In this document: positions 11,586 to 21,695 of the stretch, piece by piece
Layout of the letters: each line of letters opens with the position of its first letter
Position numbering within the stretch: the first letter of the stretch is position 1
From: Bryoerythrophyllum caledonicum
Lineage: Eukaryota > Streptophyta > Bryopsida > Pottiales > Pottiaceae
Direction of reading: 5' to 3'
Assembly (NCBI GenBank): GCA_963971425.1
Contig: OZ020524.1
Span: 11,225,845-11,289,844 of the forward strand
DNA: 64,000 bases
The notes under the pieces: model-generated
What the model was told of the DNA's origin: nothing
The model's database searches: none
Seen by the model: only the letters and a program-made list of their open reading frames with translations
Position numbers and translations under genes: made by a program

Positions 11586-12965
11586 TTATGATTTGGTCAA
11601 AACGTCTGCTTGTTGTAATTTGGTGGGAACATATGAAATAACAATAGTGCCGTCCTCATATTTTTTGCGAATGTAGTGATATTCGAGTTCAATGTGTTTA
11701 GTGCGTTGATGCATCACCGGGTTCCGAACAAGCTTGATACTACTCAGATTGTCACAAAAGATAGGGGTAGGCTCCTTGGTTCCAATTTGAAGTTCGGTTA
11801 AGAGTCGTCGAAAATAGGTGATATTTTGAGCTGCCTCAGATAACACACGATACTCGGCTTCAGTAGAAGATAGTGCCAACGTGGGTTGTAATTTACTGGA
11901 CCATGCCACGGGAGAGGAGCCGATTTTATATCAAATTCCAGAAGTTGAGCGTCGAGTATCACTTTCCCCTGCCCAATCGGCATCCGTAAAAATAGAAAGA
12001 TGTGCTTTACCTTGTGAGGGATGAAAAATGCCATAGTCAAGAGTCCCTTTGAGGTAACGAAGAATGTTTTTAGCAGCTGTGAGATGAACTTGTTGTGGAT
12101 TGCTCATATATTGGAAGACACATCCGATGGCATACTGAATGTCCCATCGTGTTATGGTTGCGTAAAGAAGTCCCCCAACAAGACTTTGATATGTAAGTTT
12201 GTCAACAGGGTTTGTATTCGTGTCTTTGCAGAGTTTAAGTTTGAGATTCATTGGAGTAGACAACGGGTTACAATCCTGCATGCCAAAGCGTTCAAGGAGG
12301 TGCTTAATATACGTGCGTTGATGAAGATAGATACCGTCAATGCTATAATAGAATTCGGCACCAAGGTAAAGTTGAGCAAGACCCAGATTTGTCATTTTGA
12401 ATCTAGATTCTAGTTGGACAGGAAGGCGTTTGATATGTGAGATATCATCGCCTGTAATGAGAATGTCATCCACATAAAGGAGAATAATCGTATATTTACC
12501 ATTGGGAATGGAAAAATAGAGATTGGGCTCCTCTTTACTTTTAGTGAGACCTTGGTTTTGAAGATATTTGTCAATTTCACCATACCATGCACGAGGAGCT
12601 TGCCGAAGGCCATATAGTGTTCGTTGAAGCTTGCAAACTTGACCAGAATGTTGAAGATCAGATTCAAAACTAGGAGGTAGAGTCATATAAACATCCTCAT
12701 CAATTTTTCCGTTTAGAAAGGCCGTTTTAACATCTAAGTGTTGAATGTCCCATTTCTTCTGTGCAGCTAAGGCAACTATACTGCGAACAGTGGACCATGG
12801 AACAACTGGGGCAAAGGTTTCAAAGAAGTCAATGCCTTTTTGTTGCTCGAATCCACGAGCAACTAGACGAGCCTTGAGTTTGTCTGTTGTACCATTAAGG
12901 CCCTGTTTAGCTTTGAAAATCCATTTGGCGGAGATAGGTTTCTTGCCTTCTGGAAGATCAACCAT
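11586..12965 (-). CDS. Copia reverse transcriptase and RNase H (defective)
   Basis: The reverse transcriptase frame at 12965-11931 is open for 344 codons. It shows KARLVARGFEQQKGID, the first catalytic block around DVKTAFLNGKIDEDVYM, LYGLRQAPRAWY, and the YVDD active site (LLYVDDILITGDD). A stop and frame change near 11931 separate it from the RNase H part at 11909-11586, which carries SSTEAEYRVLSEAAQN, FCDNLSSIKLVRNPVMHQR and KHIELEYHYIR. Family role: copies element RNA into DNA within cytoplasmic particles. The break makes the polyprotein non-functional, although the RT core itself looks well preserved. Confidence 0.93.
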
Positions 12966-13001
12966 TTTCCAGGTGTGATTTTCCCGAATGGAATCTATTT
13001 C

Positions 13002-14771
13002 TTATTGGATAGCATTTTTCCAACCTGGATGTTTGATAGCCTCTGTAAAATTTCGTGGATCTATGAAAGTGCCGGTTTCTGCAGATAAGAGATAGGTGTC
13101 TCTAAACCTGGTGCTTGGTCTACGTTCACAAAGTGGATATCTTCGTGGAGGAGGAACTCGTGGTTCGGCTATGGGATTTGCTAGTGGAACTTGAGGTGTA
13201 GTGGGTTGAGGTACTATGGGTAGATCTGGTAAATCGGGTGCAGATGGAGTGGTAGGGGGAGAGATTGGCGTTGGTATAGGAAATAAATTGTCAGTGAATG
13301 GATTGTCTTGAATGGGAACATTGGTTTTGACAATTTCATAGCCTACTTGTGTTTCGTCAAAGACTACATCTCTACTCCTGTGGATTTTCTTTGATTGCGG
13401 ATCATACAACCTATACCCTTTGCTCTCGGTGTAGTATCCTAGAAAGATACACTTGATAGTTTTACTATCAAGTTTGGTTCGTTTAATGTCAGGGATATGA
13501 ACATATGCCAAAGATCCAAAGATCTTTAGGTGTGAAACAAAGGGTTTGATATTGTAAAACTTTTGGTCGGGTGTCATACCTTGATTTGCGCGTGTAGGAC
13601 TTATGTTGACAAGATAATTCGTTGTATTAATTGCCTCTGTCCATAGAAATCCAGGAAGATGACATGCAGCGGCCATGGATCTCGCTTCTTCGACAATAGT
13701 TCTATTCCGTCGTTCACTTACACCATTTTGTTGTGGTGTTAATGCAATTGTGAGTTGTCGTTGAATTCCTTGATTGAGAAGATAGGAGTCAAATTCATGA
13801 GATAAATATTCCCCCCCTAGATTAGATCGTAGTGTCACTATTCTTCTGCCCGTCTCATTTTCAACTCTTGCTTTAAATTCAATAAATTTCTGAAAGGTTT
13901 GACTCTTGTGTCGCATGAAGTATACGAAACTTTTCTAAGAATAATCATCAGTGAAGGCTACAAAATATTGAGACCCACTGAGAGAAGGTGTCCGAATTGG
14001 TCCAACTACATCAGAATTAATGAGTTGGAGTACATGAGTAGTTCTGTTGATGGAGATTTTTGAAAAACGCTCACAACATTGTCTACCTGCCATACAATCT
14101 CCACAAACACTTCTAAGAGTTGGAAATGTAGGTAATCCTTGAACTCGTTGTGCATTTGCACAATGTTGAAGACTAGCATAGTTGAGATGTCCAAATCTCT
14201 TGTGCCATGAATGCATAGTTGATTCAGAGACTACAGAATTCACCATAGCTTCATTCCTTTTGTTGGTGAATTGATAGAGTCTGTTGGTCAAATTCTGATG
14301 TCCAATGGCAACAATAGATTTGTTTTGATCAAGAATAAGACATTGATTGCCAGAAAAAACTATAGTATGACCTTGATCAGCTAATGAGCCCACAGATAAT
14401 AAGTTTCTTTTTGACGCCGGTACATACAAAACATGATCCAAATTTATTCCATCAGGGTGAGTTCCAGTTTGAAGACTGGATGATCCCACAACTGCTATGC
14501 GGTGAGCATTACCGTCACCAGTTGTTACATTTTGCCCATGTGAGCTTGCATCAACCTGTTGTAAGTTTTCATAGTTCCCCGTAACATGGTGGCTTGAACC
14601 AGAATCCATAAACCATGTAGAGTCTTGATACTCTGCTAAATTAGCCTCGGCAGACCAACCATTGTCTACATAAGTGCCATCCTCAACATAGGGGTCATAG
14701 AAATCCTCAACATAGTTAACGGTGGAATAATTTCCATGAGGGCAAAATCTTGAAATATGTCCTGGTGTTCC
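13002..14771 (-). CDS. Copia zinc knuckle end, protease and integrase (defective)
   Basis: From the N gap toward lower coordinates: the tail of a CCHC knuckle (GTPGHISRFCP), the aspartic protease motif WFMDSGSSHHVTG near 14590-14630, the integrase zinc region (HKRFGHLNYASLQHC), the first catalytic Asp in INSDVVGP, and a stop near 13935. The frame then continues at 13916 with LRSNLGGEYLS and GVSERRNRT, which holds the catalytic Glu. The second catalytic Asp, normally in a RSDNGGE context, reads SNL here, so the D-D-E triad is broken. The region ends with a Pro-rich linker and YPLCERRPSTRF. Confidence 0.88.
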
Positions 14772-14971
14772 NNNNNNNNNNNNNNNNNNNNNNNNNNNNN
14801 NNNNNNNNNNNNNNNNNNNNNNNNNNNNNNNNNNNNNNNNNNNNNNNNNNNNNNNNNNNNNNNNNNNNNNNNNNNNNNNNNNNNNNNNNNNNNNNNNNNN
14901 NNNNNNNNNNNNNNNNNNNNNNNNNNNNNNNNNNNNNNNNNNNNNNNNNNNNNNNNNNNNNNNNNNNNNNN
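14772..14971. other. 200-bp assembly gap (N)
   Basis: Exactly 200 unknown bases, probably a standard-size placeholder. It falls between the Gly-rich/gag side and the CCHC knuckle of the copia element, so the true length of gag and of the whole element is uncertain. Confidence 0.99.
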
Positions 14972-15033
14972 ATTCCCTGCTGGGAACCATACACCCCAGC
15001 TGTGTAAAAATTAGTGGGCTGAGGGGGTCCGGG

Positions 15034-16077
15034 CTAGGTCATAACCCGTGGCCTAGCTGGCCCTAGCCCTGGACCAAGGCCCCGCCGGCCGTGGCCACCA
15101 GCCAGGAGCTGGCCGCCGGGCTGGGCCTGACCGCCTGACCGGACTTGGCCGCCATCCGGCGGCACGGAGCCACCTCCCATCCAGCCGCCACCTGCCATCG
15201 GGGCGCCGCCTCCCATCCAGCCGCCATACATAGGGCGCGGCCTCGCGCCACTTGCCCTGTGCACGATCATAGGGCCATATCCATGGCCATTAAAAAATCT
15301 TCCTTGATCGTAGCCTCTGCCAGAGAAGTAACCGTTACTAGGAGTCCATCCACGTGCATGCATGGTGCGACCCCAGCCTCCTCCTTGTTGGTTACCGCCG
15401 TATCCTCCTCCATGTCTCTGAAAGTGTACTTATAGAGCTTCGTCTTGGCCGCGTTTCTGATCCCGTAGGCTCTTTCTGTGTGTTTCTGTGAAGAGTTTTT
15501 CCATTACAACATGAAAAGTAGGATTGATGAGATAGGTGATACCTTGTATGATCATTTCGTAGCTCTGAGGTAGACCGTTGAGAACAAGGTTGATCAGTGT
15601 CTTGTCAGGTATCTCTTCTCCATAACCCCTCAGTTGGTTTCGCAGATCCATGGCTTCAGTGAGGTAAGCGTTGATATCTTCACCTTCTCACATGGACATT
15701 CCATACAGCCTGTTTGTGAGCATCTGGATTTGCTGCTGATCTCCAGCTGAAAACATTGATTTGAGCATGTTCCATGTCTTTGCAGGGTCTTCGTGTTGAT
15801 TGACTGCTCCAAGCAAGTTGTCACCTACAGACATTGTAAGTCCTGTTTGTGCACGTTGTTTAGCTTCTAGTAACTTTGTCTCTCCATATGCTACACCTCC
15901 AATAGTAACTGGGTATGAGGCTAAGCTATGTACTGTCTCCACAAGTGACCAAAGGCCCTCTCTCTTTAAAATCGTTGTCATCTTAATCTGCCATACATTG
16001 TAATTCTCTGGTCCTAAAAGTTTGTTGGATTCACTAACTTCACAGTTGTTGCTTCTGCTGCTACTACTTTCAGCCAT
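15034..16077 (-). CDS. Copia gag with Gly-rich tail (defective)
   Basis: The N-terminal part at 16077-15688 begins with a Ser/Asn-rich leader and has LLGPENYNVWQIKMTTILKR, typical of copia gag (UBN2-like). A frame change near 15690 leads to 15651-15430 (LINLVLNGLPQSYEMIIQGI). The C-terminal part at 15363-15034 is a GC-rich stretch encoding Gly/Met/Trp repeats such as GGWMGGG. Its composition is unlike the rest of this AT-rich element. The zinc knuckle is cut by the N gap. Confidence 0.8.
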
Positions 16078-16294
16078 CTTCCTCGACTTCTAGATCTAGA
16101 TCTGAATCTGAGTTTCTACATCTAAGTTTCACATAAGGAGCAGCGCTCACTCCTCTCTACTATGTTTTACCTTTTGGATCTCTTCTCCTGCACTCTAGAT
16201 CTCCACTAGAAGTAAGATGCACTTGTCTGATCTAAGTCTCATACATCTAGATCTACTCCAAGGAGCATTGCTCACTTGTTACTCCTACTACCTA

Positions 16295-16306
16295 GCTCTG
16301 ATACCA
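16295..16306 (-). promoter_or_regulatory. Primer binding site, initiator Met tRNA type
   Basis: Minus strand reads TGGTATCAGAGC immediately inside the 5' LTR. This is the standard primer site of plant copia elements, where reverse transcription starts. Confidence 0.93.
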
Positions 16307-16494
16307 TGTTGAAACACTATGATGTAAGTTGCTTGTATTGCAGAGGCAATGTGCCACAATATATACAGAGAGATGACGGCTTGACCGTTCTAAACCTAAT
16401 TGACAAGTAGTAGCAGTGTTGCAACAGTGTAACTGTACAGGTCATGATTTACAGTGTAGTGAGAGGTCAAACGATATGGTTTGTTTCTCCAACA
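16307..16494 (-). repeat. Copia 5' LTR
   Basis: 188 bp, TG...CA, near-identical to the LTR at 11234. The outer flank GTCTT (16495-16499) is the second copy of the target duplication. Confidence 0.95.
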
Positions 16495-18578
16495 GTCTTT
16501 GAGTTCAAACACTGGGCCGACCACATGCATTGTGCAGTTGAAGCAGTAGCCTAGATAGGTGACAAATGAGGAGAGCGTTGTGAGGCGATACTTCTTTTGG
16601 GATTCGCGAAAGATGCTATATCTTTCATCTAGCATTCCATCTTGGTAGTTGAATGTTGCTGAAGTTCCCTCCAGTGTCAGGACCACCATTGAACCTGTGA
16701 ATATAGTGGAATATTGGAGGGTGAGAGGACTTAAGAGGTGAGAATTCTTCATATTGTAAAGTACAAGGTAAACTTTCCTATATAAGACTATGAAAATCAC
16801 TCTAAGTGGTGGGTAGTGACTTGAGTATTGTATAATCTTCCCATATAGGCATCCTTAAACTCATGGCCAAACACTATCAAATCTCTATAATTCCACGTAG
16901 CAATTCAGCTAATGGTTTTCTGTTACTGATAGAGTTATTTGTAAAGTCTTACTAGAAAGATGGAAAACTTGGTTTTGAAGTTTAGAGGTAGCTAAAACTA
17001 GTTCTTTTGCTGAACTCTTTGTAAACAAGCTTAAACAAGAAATGAATGTGTTTTTAGCAGAACATGAATCTTGTAGAGGTTATTCCTAGCTAGTATTTAC
17101 TATTCATGAATTTCCTTGATGCTCACTTAATCTCAAGGTGAAAGGAAACCCATTACGCTATTTATATCAAGCCTCCATACAACACACTTCAAATTTTTGT
17201 TATAGGTTAGAGAACTCTAACTAGAGGATTGACTTTATGGACTCAATGGATAACACTGATTCAACAAAAACTTTGGCAAACAAGTTTATGTCCATGACAT
17301 ACCAGTGGAATCAATGCTGCCGTTCATCCAAGCATCGCCGCTCATGAATGTCACATGAAAGCAACCAACCCAACAGTAGTCCTTCCCATCAACTACTCAC
17401 CACATCACATCCTTGCCACAGCAGTACATATATGCGTGCAAGGTCCTCTTCCATGATGATTCAGATGTAATTCCTACTTCCAGTCATGCCTTTCATGCTG
17501 CAACCTTTTCCAAATTCCTTCTCAACCTCTGAACATATACTAGAAACAGAAAATAGCAAGAAGGTACCCTGAATATTAGCCACCTTTTTCTTCGTGAGAA
17601 CTATTCAGTGGTGAAACAAGAGGGGTATCTTAGACGATTTCACAATAAACTCTAAAATGGAAAATGAAGGTGGTTATAAAAGAAGAAACTTAGAGCTTGA
17701 AGACGAGAGTGATTACCAGTGAATGAGGTATGCGAAGGCGAAGGCAGCAGAGATGATGCCACACTTTCTTCGGTGGAGCAGCATAGATGACGAGAATGGG
17801 CAGCATGAAGCAGAGGTTGGCCGAGGCGTCGAACGCACACTGGGATAGGAGAGCCCCGCTCACGAAGGCGTACCAGCTCGCGGGAACGGACGCCAGAAAT
17901 GACAGCAGGAACCACACCAGCAGGATGCTGATCCCGAGGGCACCCGAGGCACCCTCCATGAACCCCATAACATGCAGCAGATTCACATTTTGAAAAAAAC
18001 AAGCAGCTTCATTCAACAAAAGCAGATTTTCAACCTGCAGCAATCAACACAGATTTCCTGACAGAAATGACCTCAACCCAAAGTTCAAACCATGAAGATA
18101 CTACATCTCTTCCTCTGAAGATATATCCATAAACACCTATCAAACAGGGAACGAAAGTCCATCACAATCCGTGACCTTCACATCATATTCTGTTCAATGC
18201 ATCTTCCACTCTCGGACTTCCAGAACAGGCACAATCACACAAACAATCCATTGGGAGTCTGAGAGCCTCATGCGACCCATGTGAAACCCAGTTGAAAAGT
18301 AACAAGAGAACAATTCACACCACTTAAGAGAACAACTCAATAGTTCTCTTTTTCTTTTTCCTTCAATAATAAACCAAACAAGAAAATCTCCTCACAAACT
18401 TCACAACCATTACAGCACTTGAATAATCACCTTCAAGCTCCTCCTCAACTTGTGTCAATCACAGTAATTCCAGTTTTTCCAAACAGAAACCAGACTTGAG
18501 GATTCTTGATCCAAAATCCAAACTTCGTTAATAAAAGCAAGAGTTTGGCTAGATGAAGAAAAAGAAGAAGTACACTTA

Positions 18579-18784
18579 AGATCACATTTAGTGTATGTCA
18601 CACTAAGGTATTTATAAATCCAATAACTTTTTACTCTTGATGAATATTTTTACTATGAGCACAACTATCTACACTACTCAAAGAGGAGGATCATTATTGA
18701 CATAGTTGGCAAAAATATTCATCAAGAGTAAAAAGTTATAGCATTTATAAATCAATTAGTGTGACATACACTAAATGTGATCTT
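18579..18784. mobile_element. 206-bp TTA-flanked hairpin MITE
   Basis: Very long inverted repeats: the arms AGATCACATTTAGTGTATG... at 18579-18655 and the complement at 18710-18784 pair almost throughout, including a 'ataactttttactcttgatgaatattttt' block and its inverse. TTA flanks both sides (18576-18578 and 18785-18787), the 3-bp duplication of PIF/Harbinger Tourist-like MITEs. It has no coding content and lies just upstream of the acyltransferase pseudogene. Confidence 0.85.
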
Positions 18785-19067
18785 TAGTGTAGTAGATGAA
18801 CACCTCCGCCACTTTTTTCTCTAGCTTTTCACCAGAAATTCAATTCATGGAAGGGCGATGGGTAATTGTATTGATGTCGCTGTCTGTATTGACGGCTGCT
18901 TTCAAGAAGCGACGGCGGGGAGGTGACGATTCCGGGTGGAGCTGACGTCGTGTAGGATGACGGGTTCCAGGTGGAATTGTCGTTGTGTTCTGCTTGGTAT
19001 GTTCCGGGTGGATGAAGTACGGATGGATGAAATGGGGGTGGATGAAATACTGGCAAGTTTGTCTTTT

Positions 19068-19510
19068 TCTAGAAAAGAAACTAGCAATTGGCGCTTGCTT
19101 TGCAACGCATTAGTCCAACCAGTTTAATGTAGTTTTTATATTACAAACTATAGAAGAAAAAAAAGTAACATGATTCACTGCACGATTGACTGCGCAATTA
19201 ACTGCATGGTCGATTATAGCGTTTCTATAGTTCAATGCACTATTGACTGCGCAATAAACTGCACGGTTGACTATAGCATCTCTGAGTTCAATGCACCGTT
19301 GACCGCGCAATTAACTGCACGGTTGACTATAGCGTTTCTGTAGTTCAATGCACCGTTGACTGCGCAATTAAGTGCACGGTTGACTGTAGCGTTTCTGTAG
19401 TTCAATGCACCGTTGACTGCGCAATTAACTGCGCGGTTGACTACATCGTTTCTATAATTCACTGCACGATTGAGTGCGTGGTTGATCGTTGCGTGGTTCA
19501 CTACGTAGAT
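19068..19510. repeat. 57-bp minisatellite next to a Helitron-like terminus
   Basis: About five degenerate copies of a unit of roughly 57 bp built from 'gttgactgcgcaattaactg' and 'gcgtttctgtagttcaatgc'. On the minus strand it reads as a repetitive frame (NRAVNCAVNGALNYRN), which is a by-product of the repeat and not evidence for a gene. It is preceded by 'ctagcaattggcgcttgctttgcaacgc'. Read on the minus strand that is a short hairpin (GTTGCaaaGCAAG) followed by CTAG, as at Helitron 3' ends. Related modules lie at 28638 and 29285. Confidence 0.65.
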
Positions 19511-19808
19511 TATGATTTTAGTAGTATGATGAGTTTATGTCAATTTGGGGATGAAAAAACAAAATGGAGGAAAGTTATTTTGAATTTGTTTTCTTCCCAT
19601 GTATCATAGCAGTTTTCTTCCTGAATATTATCGCAATTCTCCCTTGATGTAAGACAGTTCATTATAGACTGGTTCACAGTGGAATGTTTTTGCAAATGGA
19701 AACAAGATGATAACCACTCCTAAGCACAACAGACTTGTCCCCACTCAGCAATGAATTTTGATCTGCATAAGAATTTGTACTATTATTGATCATTCATAAT
19801 GGATAATA

Positions 19809-20164
19809 AGATAAGCCCCCCATTACCAACAAAAACCCATAGCCAACGCCTAGAAAATTGGGGTATATCCAACCCTCTTCCATCCCATTACCACCAATTG
19901 AGTTCCAAATGGAGGTTTGCTATTAGTCAAGACCCTTACTTTTGGTTGTTGGTTATGGGGGGTACCTACTGCTCGCCACCCACTAAACATGGCTGCACAC
20001 TTTGAAAATTCATAACTAATTCAGTTTTCATCCAAAAAAAAAAATGAAATCACTTGGGTTGGAATTGTATTTCTATTGGCTATCACTGAAAAATAATAGT
20101 ATAATTATCTCCTCTCTCCATATATGCACATTCCTTAACTTGTCGGTTTTAGGGGGGCTTATCT
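19809..20164. mobile_element. TA-flanked MITE, family A, copy 3
   Basis: The best-preserved copy (356 bp), inverted relative to copies 1, 2 and 4. It starts AGATAAGCCCCCC, ends GGGGGGCTTATCT, and has TA on both sides. It shares most of its length with the copy at 25547-25900. Confidence 0.88.
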
Positions 20165-20411
20165 TAGTACAAATTCAGCCACCCTAGAGGCGTGAGTGAT
20201 CCCATAACAAACAAGCTTTGGACAGTCATATGTTTGTTAATGGCTGCATTGGGGTTTTTAATGACATCTGGCCAATAACTGACAAACAAGCATTACTGCT
20301 AAACATGGGTTCGGTAATATATTAGAGGGATATCAAATCTCAAATTTGATAAAGGGTGATAGCAATTTTTTTTGAAGTTGCCTAATACGCCCACCCTAAA
20401 AACAATTATTT

Positions 20412-20716
20412 TATAAACCCTTTAATGCCTAAATACACCACAAATCCTTGGTAGAATCTACAAATATAATAGATTATGCACAACATCATCTACACACTAG
20501 ATACATTTCTTTGCGGACCCACTTCACGGAAATCACTGTAGTACGCCAATGCTTGCATTGATTGGAGATCATGGAGATGCATTGGAAAACTCTGACATAG
20601 CTCAAAGTGCATTCTAAAGACTGCAACAACAAGAGCCAACCATGGGAAAGGTCACAACACCATAAGCATCAAAATTGACCCTCTGAAGGCCTTGTAGGCT
20701 TTAAAGAGTTAAGCAT
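20412..20716. mobile_element. Degenerate relative of the TTAA-ended foldback
   Basis: Begins 'ataaaccctttaatgcc' and ends 'ggctttaaagagttaa'. Its interior ('catcatctacac', 'cttcacggaaatcactgtagtacgccaatgctt') matches one arm of the foldback at 26058-26646. No coding content. Confidence 0.5.
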
Positions 20717-21250
20717 AATTTTTTCCTCTAGACATCAAGTTATTACTGTACGCTACGGTCAGGTTCGGCAGGTGTGCGGAATTAATAAAAAAAAATTGTC
20801 AAACTAGATTTGGTAGGGAATTATGATGTGCTACAATTTCGGCAAGTGGACCTAACAATTTCCAAAAGTTTCGGCACCAACTTGAAAGGGGAATGTACTG
20901 ACAGTGCGACAACTCGACATCCAACAGTTCTGGTCTTGATTTTTCCACCAGTTATGGTCCTGATGAAGTTGTAGTCACTGATGAAGCTGGAAGTGGTTAG
21001 ATTGTTGGGGTTTGAATTCATATTAGTTCAGTGATATTTAAACATAGAGTTGTACCATAGTGGTGTTTACTTTCTCTTTTATGTTTTTAGCATAATTTTC
21101 AATTGTATTCATTTCTTTTATTATGATTTTGTTTGATTTTTGTCATTAAATATCTAATTCTATGTCTTTTTTGCTTAATTTATTTAATTTCAACAATTCC
21201 GCCTATAATTTACACATATTCAGACACTTGTGAAATGAGTTTATTTATTT

Positions 21251-21321
21251 ATTTTGGACAACTCTTTTAAGATTTCTAAAATTTTGGACAACTCTTTTAA
21301 GATTTCTAAAATTTTGGACAA
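21251..21321. repeat. 30-bp tandem repeat, 2.4 copies
   Basis: The unit 'attttggacaactcttttaa' plus 'gatttctaaa' is repeated exactly twice (21251-21280, 21281-21310), followed by a partial third. Sequence similar to its start and downstream flank recurs near 54656-54720, so it belongs to a dispersed repeat. Confidence 0.8.
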
Positions 21322-21695
21322 TTGCCTATTTCAAATTAATTATGTACAAAACTTACCATAGCATAGGGTAGCTCTTTACTTCTTGCATCTCCATACAAAA
21401 TTCCAAAAACTTTACTCATAGAATTACAAGGAGTAATTTCCTTTTATCTCAAGTCATAAAATTACAAGGAGTTGAACTTCCTTCTTGTGTGTTCAAGAGA
21501 GAGTCAAAGCTTGTCACAACGCTGAGCTTGACTGCCCATGTACTTACAAACTCCAGAGTTCAACCTAGAGTAGTACTAACTAAAAATGTAGTTTCTGTTG
21601 TTGATGAAGAAATCCAGGAAGTGGAAATTGGCTTTTATCCACAGAGAGACAGCATCTGTACTTGGAAATCTCATCAGCCGTAAGATGAGAAGAAA

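Larger units (their letters stand above)
11234..16494 (-). mobile_element. Complete Ty1/copia retrotransposon with 5-bp TSD
   Basis: A 5,261-bp element with 188-bp LTRs at 11234-11421 and 16307-16494, each TG...CA. It is flanked by the 5-bp target duplication GTCTT (11229-11233 and 16495-16499). The primer site TGGTATCAGAGC (initiator Met tRNA type) adjoins the 5' LTR at 16295-16306, and a purine tract GAGCGGGGG precedes the 3' LTR. Order on the minus strand is gag, protease, integrase, reverse transcriptase, RNase H, as in copia. I count about nine LTR differences in 188 positions, so insertion is not very recent. Stops, a frameshift before RNase H and a damaged integrase residue make it defective. 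It interrupts a coding exon of the LPCAT pseudogene. Confidence 0.96.
9090..17968 (-). pseudogene. Lysophospholipid acyltransferase (MBOAT, LPCAT-type) pseudogene
   Basis: Minus-strand exon remains in LPCAT order. Exon 1 is 17968-17717 (ASGALGISILLVWFLLSF), lacking about 13 residues between PASW and YAFVSG and then shifting frame near the end. Exon 2 is about 17390-17303 (FMSGDAWMNGSIDSTG). Exon 3 starts at 16694 (SMVVLTLEGTSATFNYQDGM, then GPVFELKD) and is cut by the copia element at 16494. The same exon resumes at 11233 (DYMDWM, two stops, then PPSPYTEALLSSLKEFTCMA), is cut by a MITE in WKY/YFIW, resumes at 10864 (YFIWAFSEVAMKISGFGFSS), and is cut again by a second MITE. It resumes near 10430 (VELAASAAEYPKYWNI, then WLRH in another frame). 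The terminal exon near 9215-9090 reads YKTVYFTGTFMPVALLVLGK. Family members acylate lysophospholipids at the ER. The MBOAT WHG histidine region survives only as NHMGLHLPYM. Clearly non-functional. Confidence 0.88.

Noticed and set aside
19110..19501. Repetitive protein (NRAVNCAVNGALNYRN repeats) on the minus strand
   Set aside because: The frame is produced by a 57-bp period (a multiple of three) in a minisatellite; no start context, signal or homologue.
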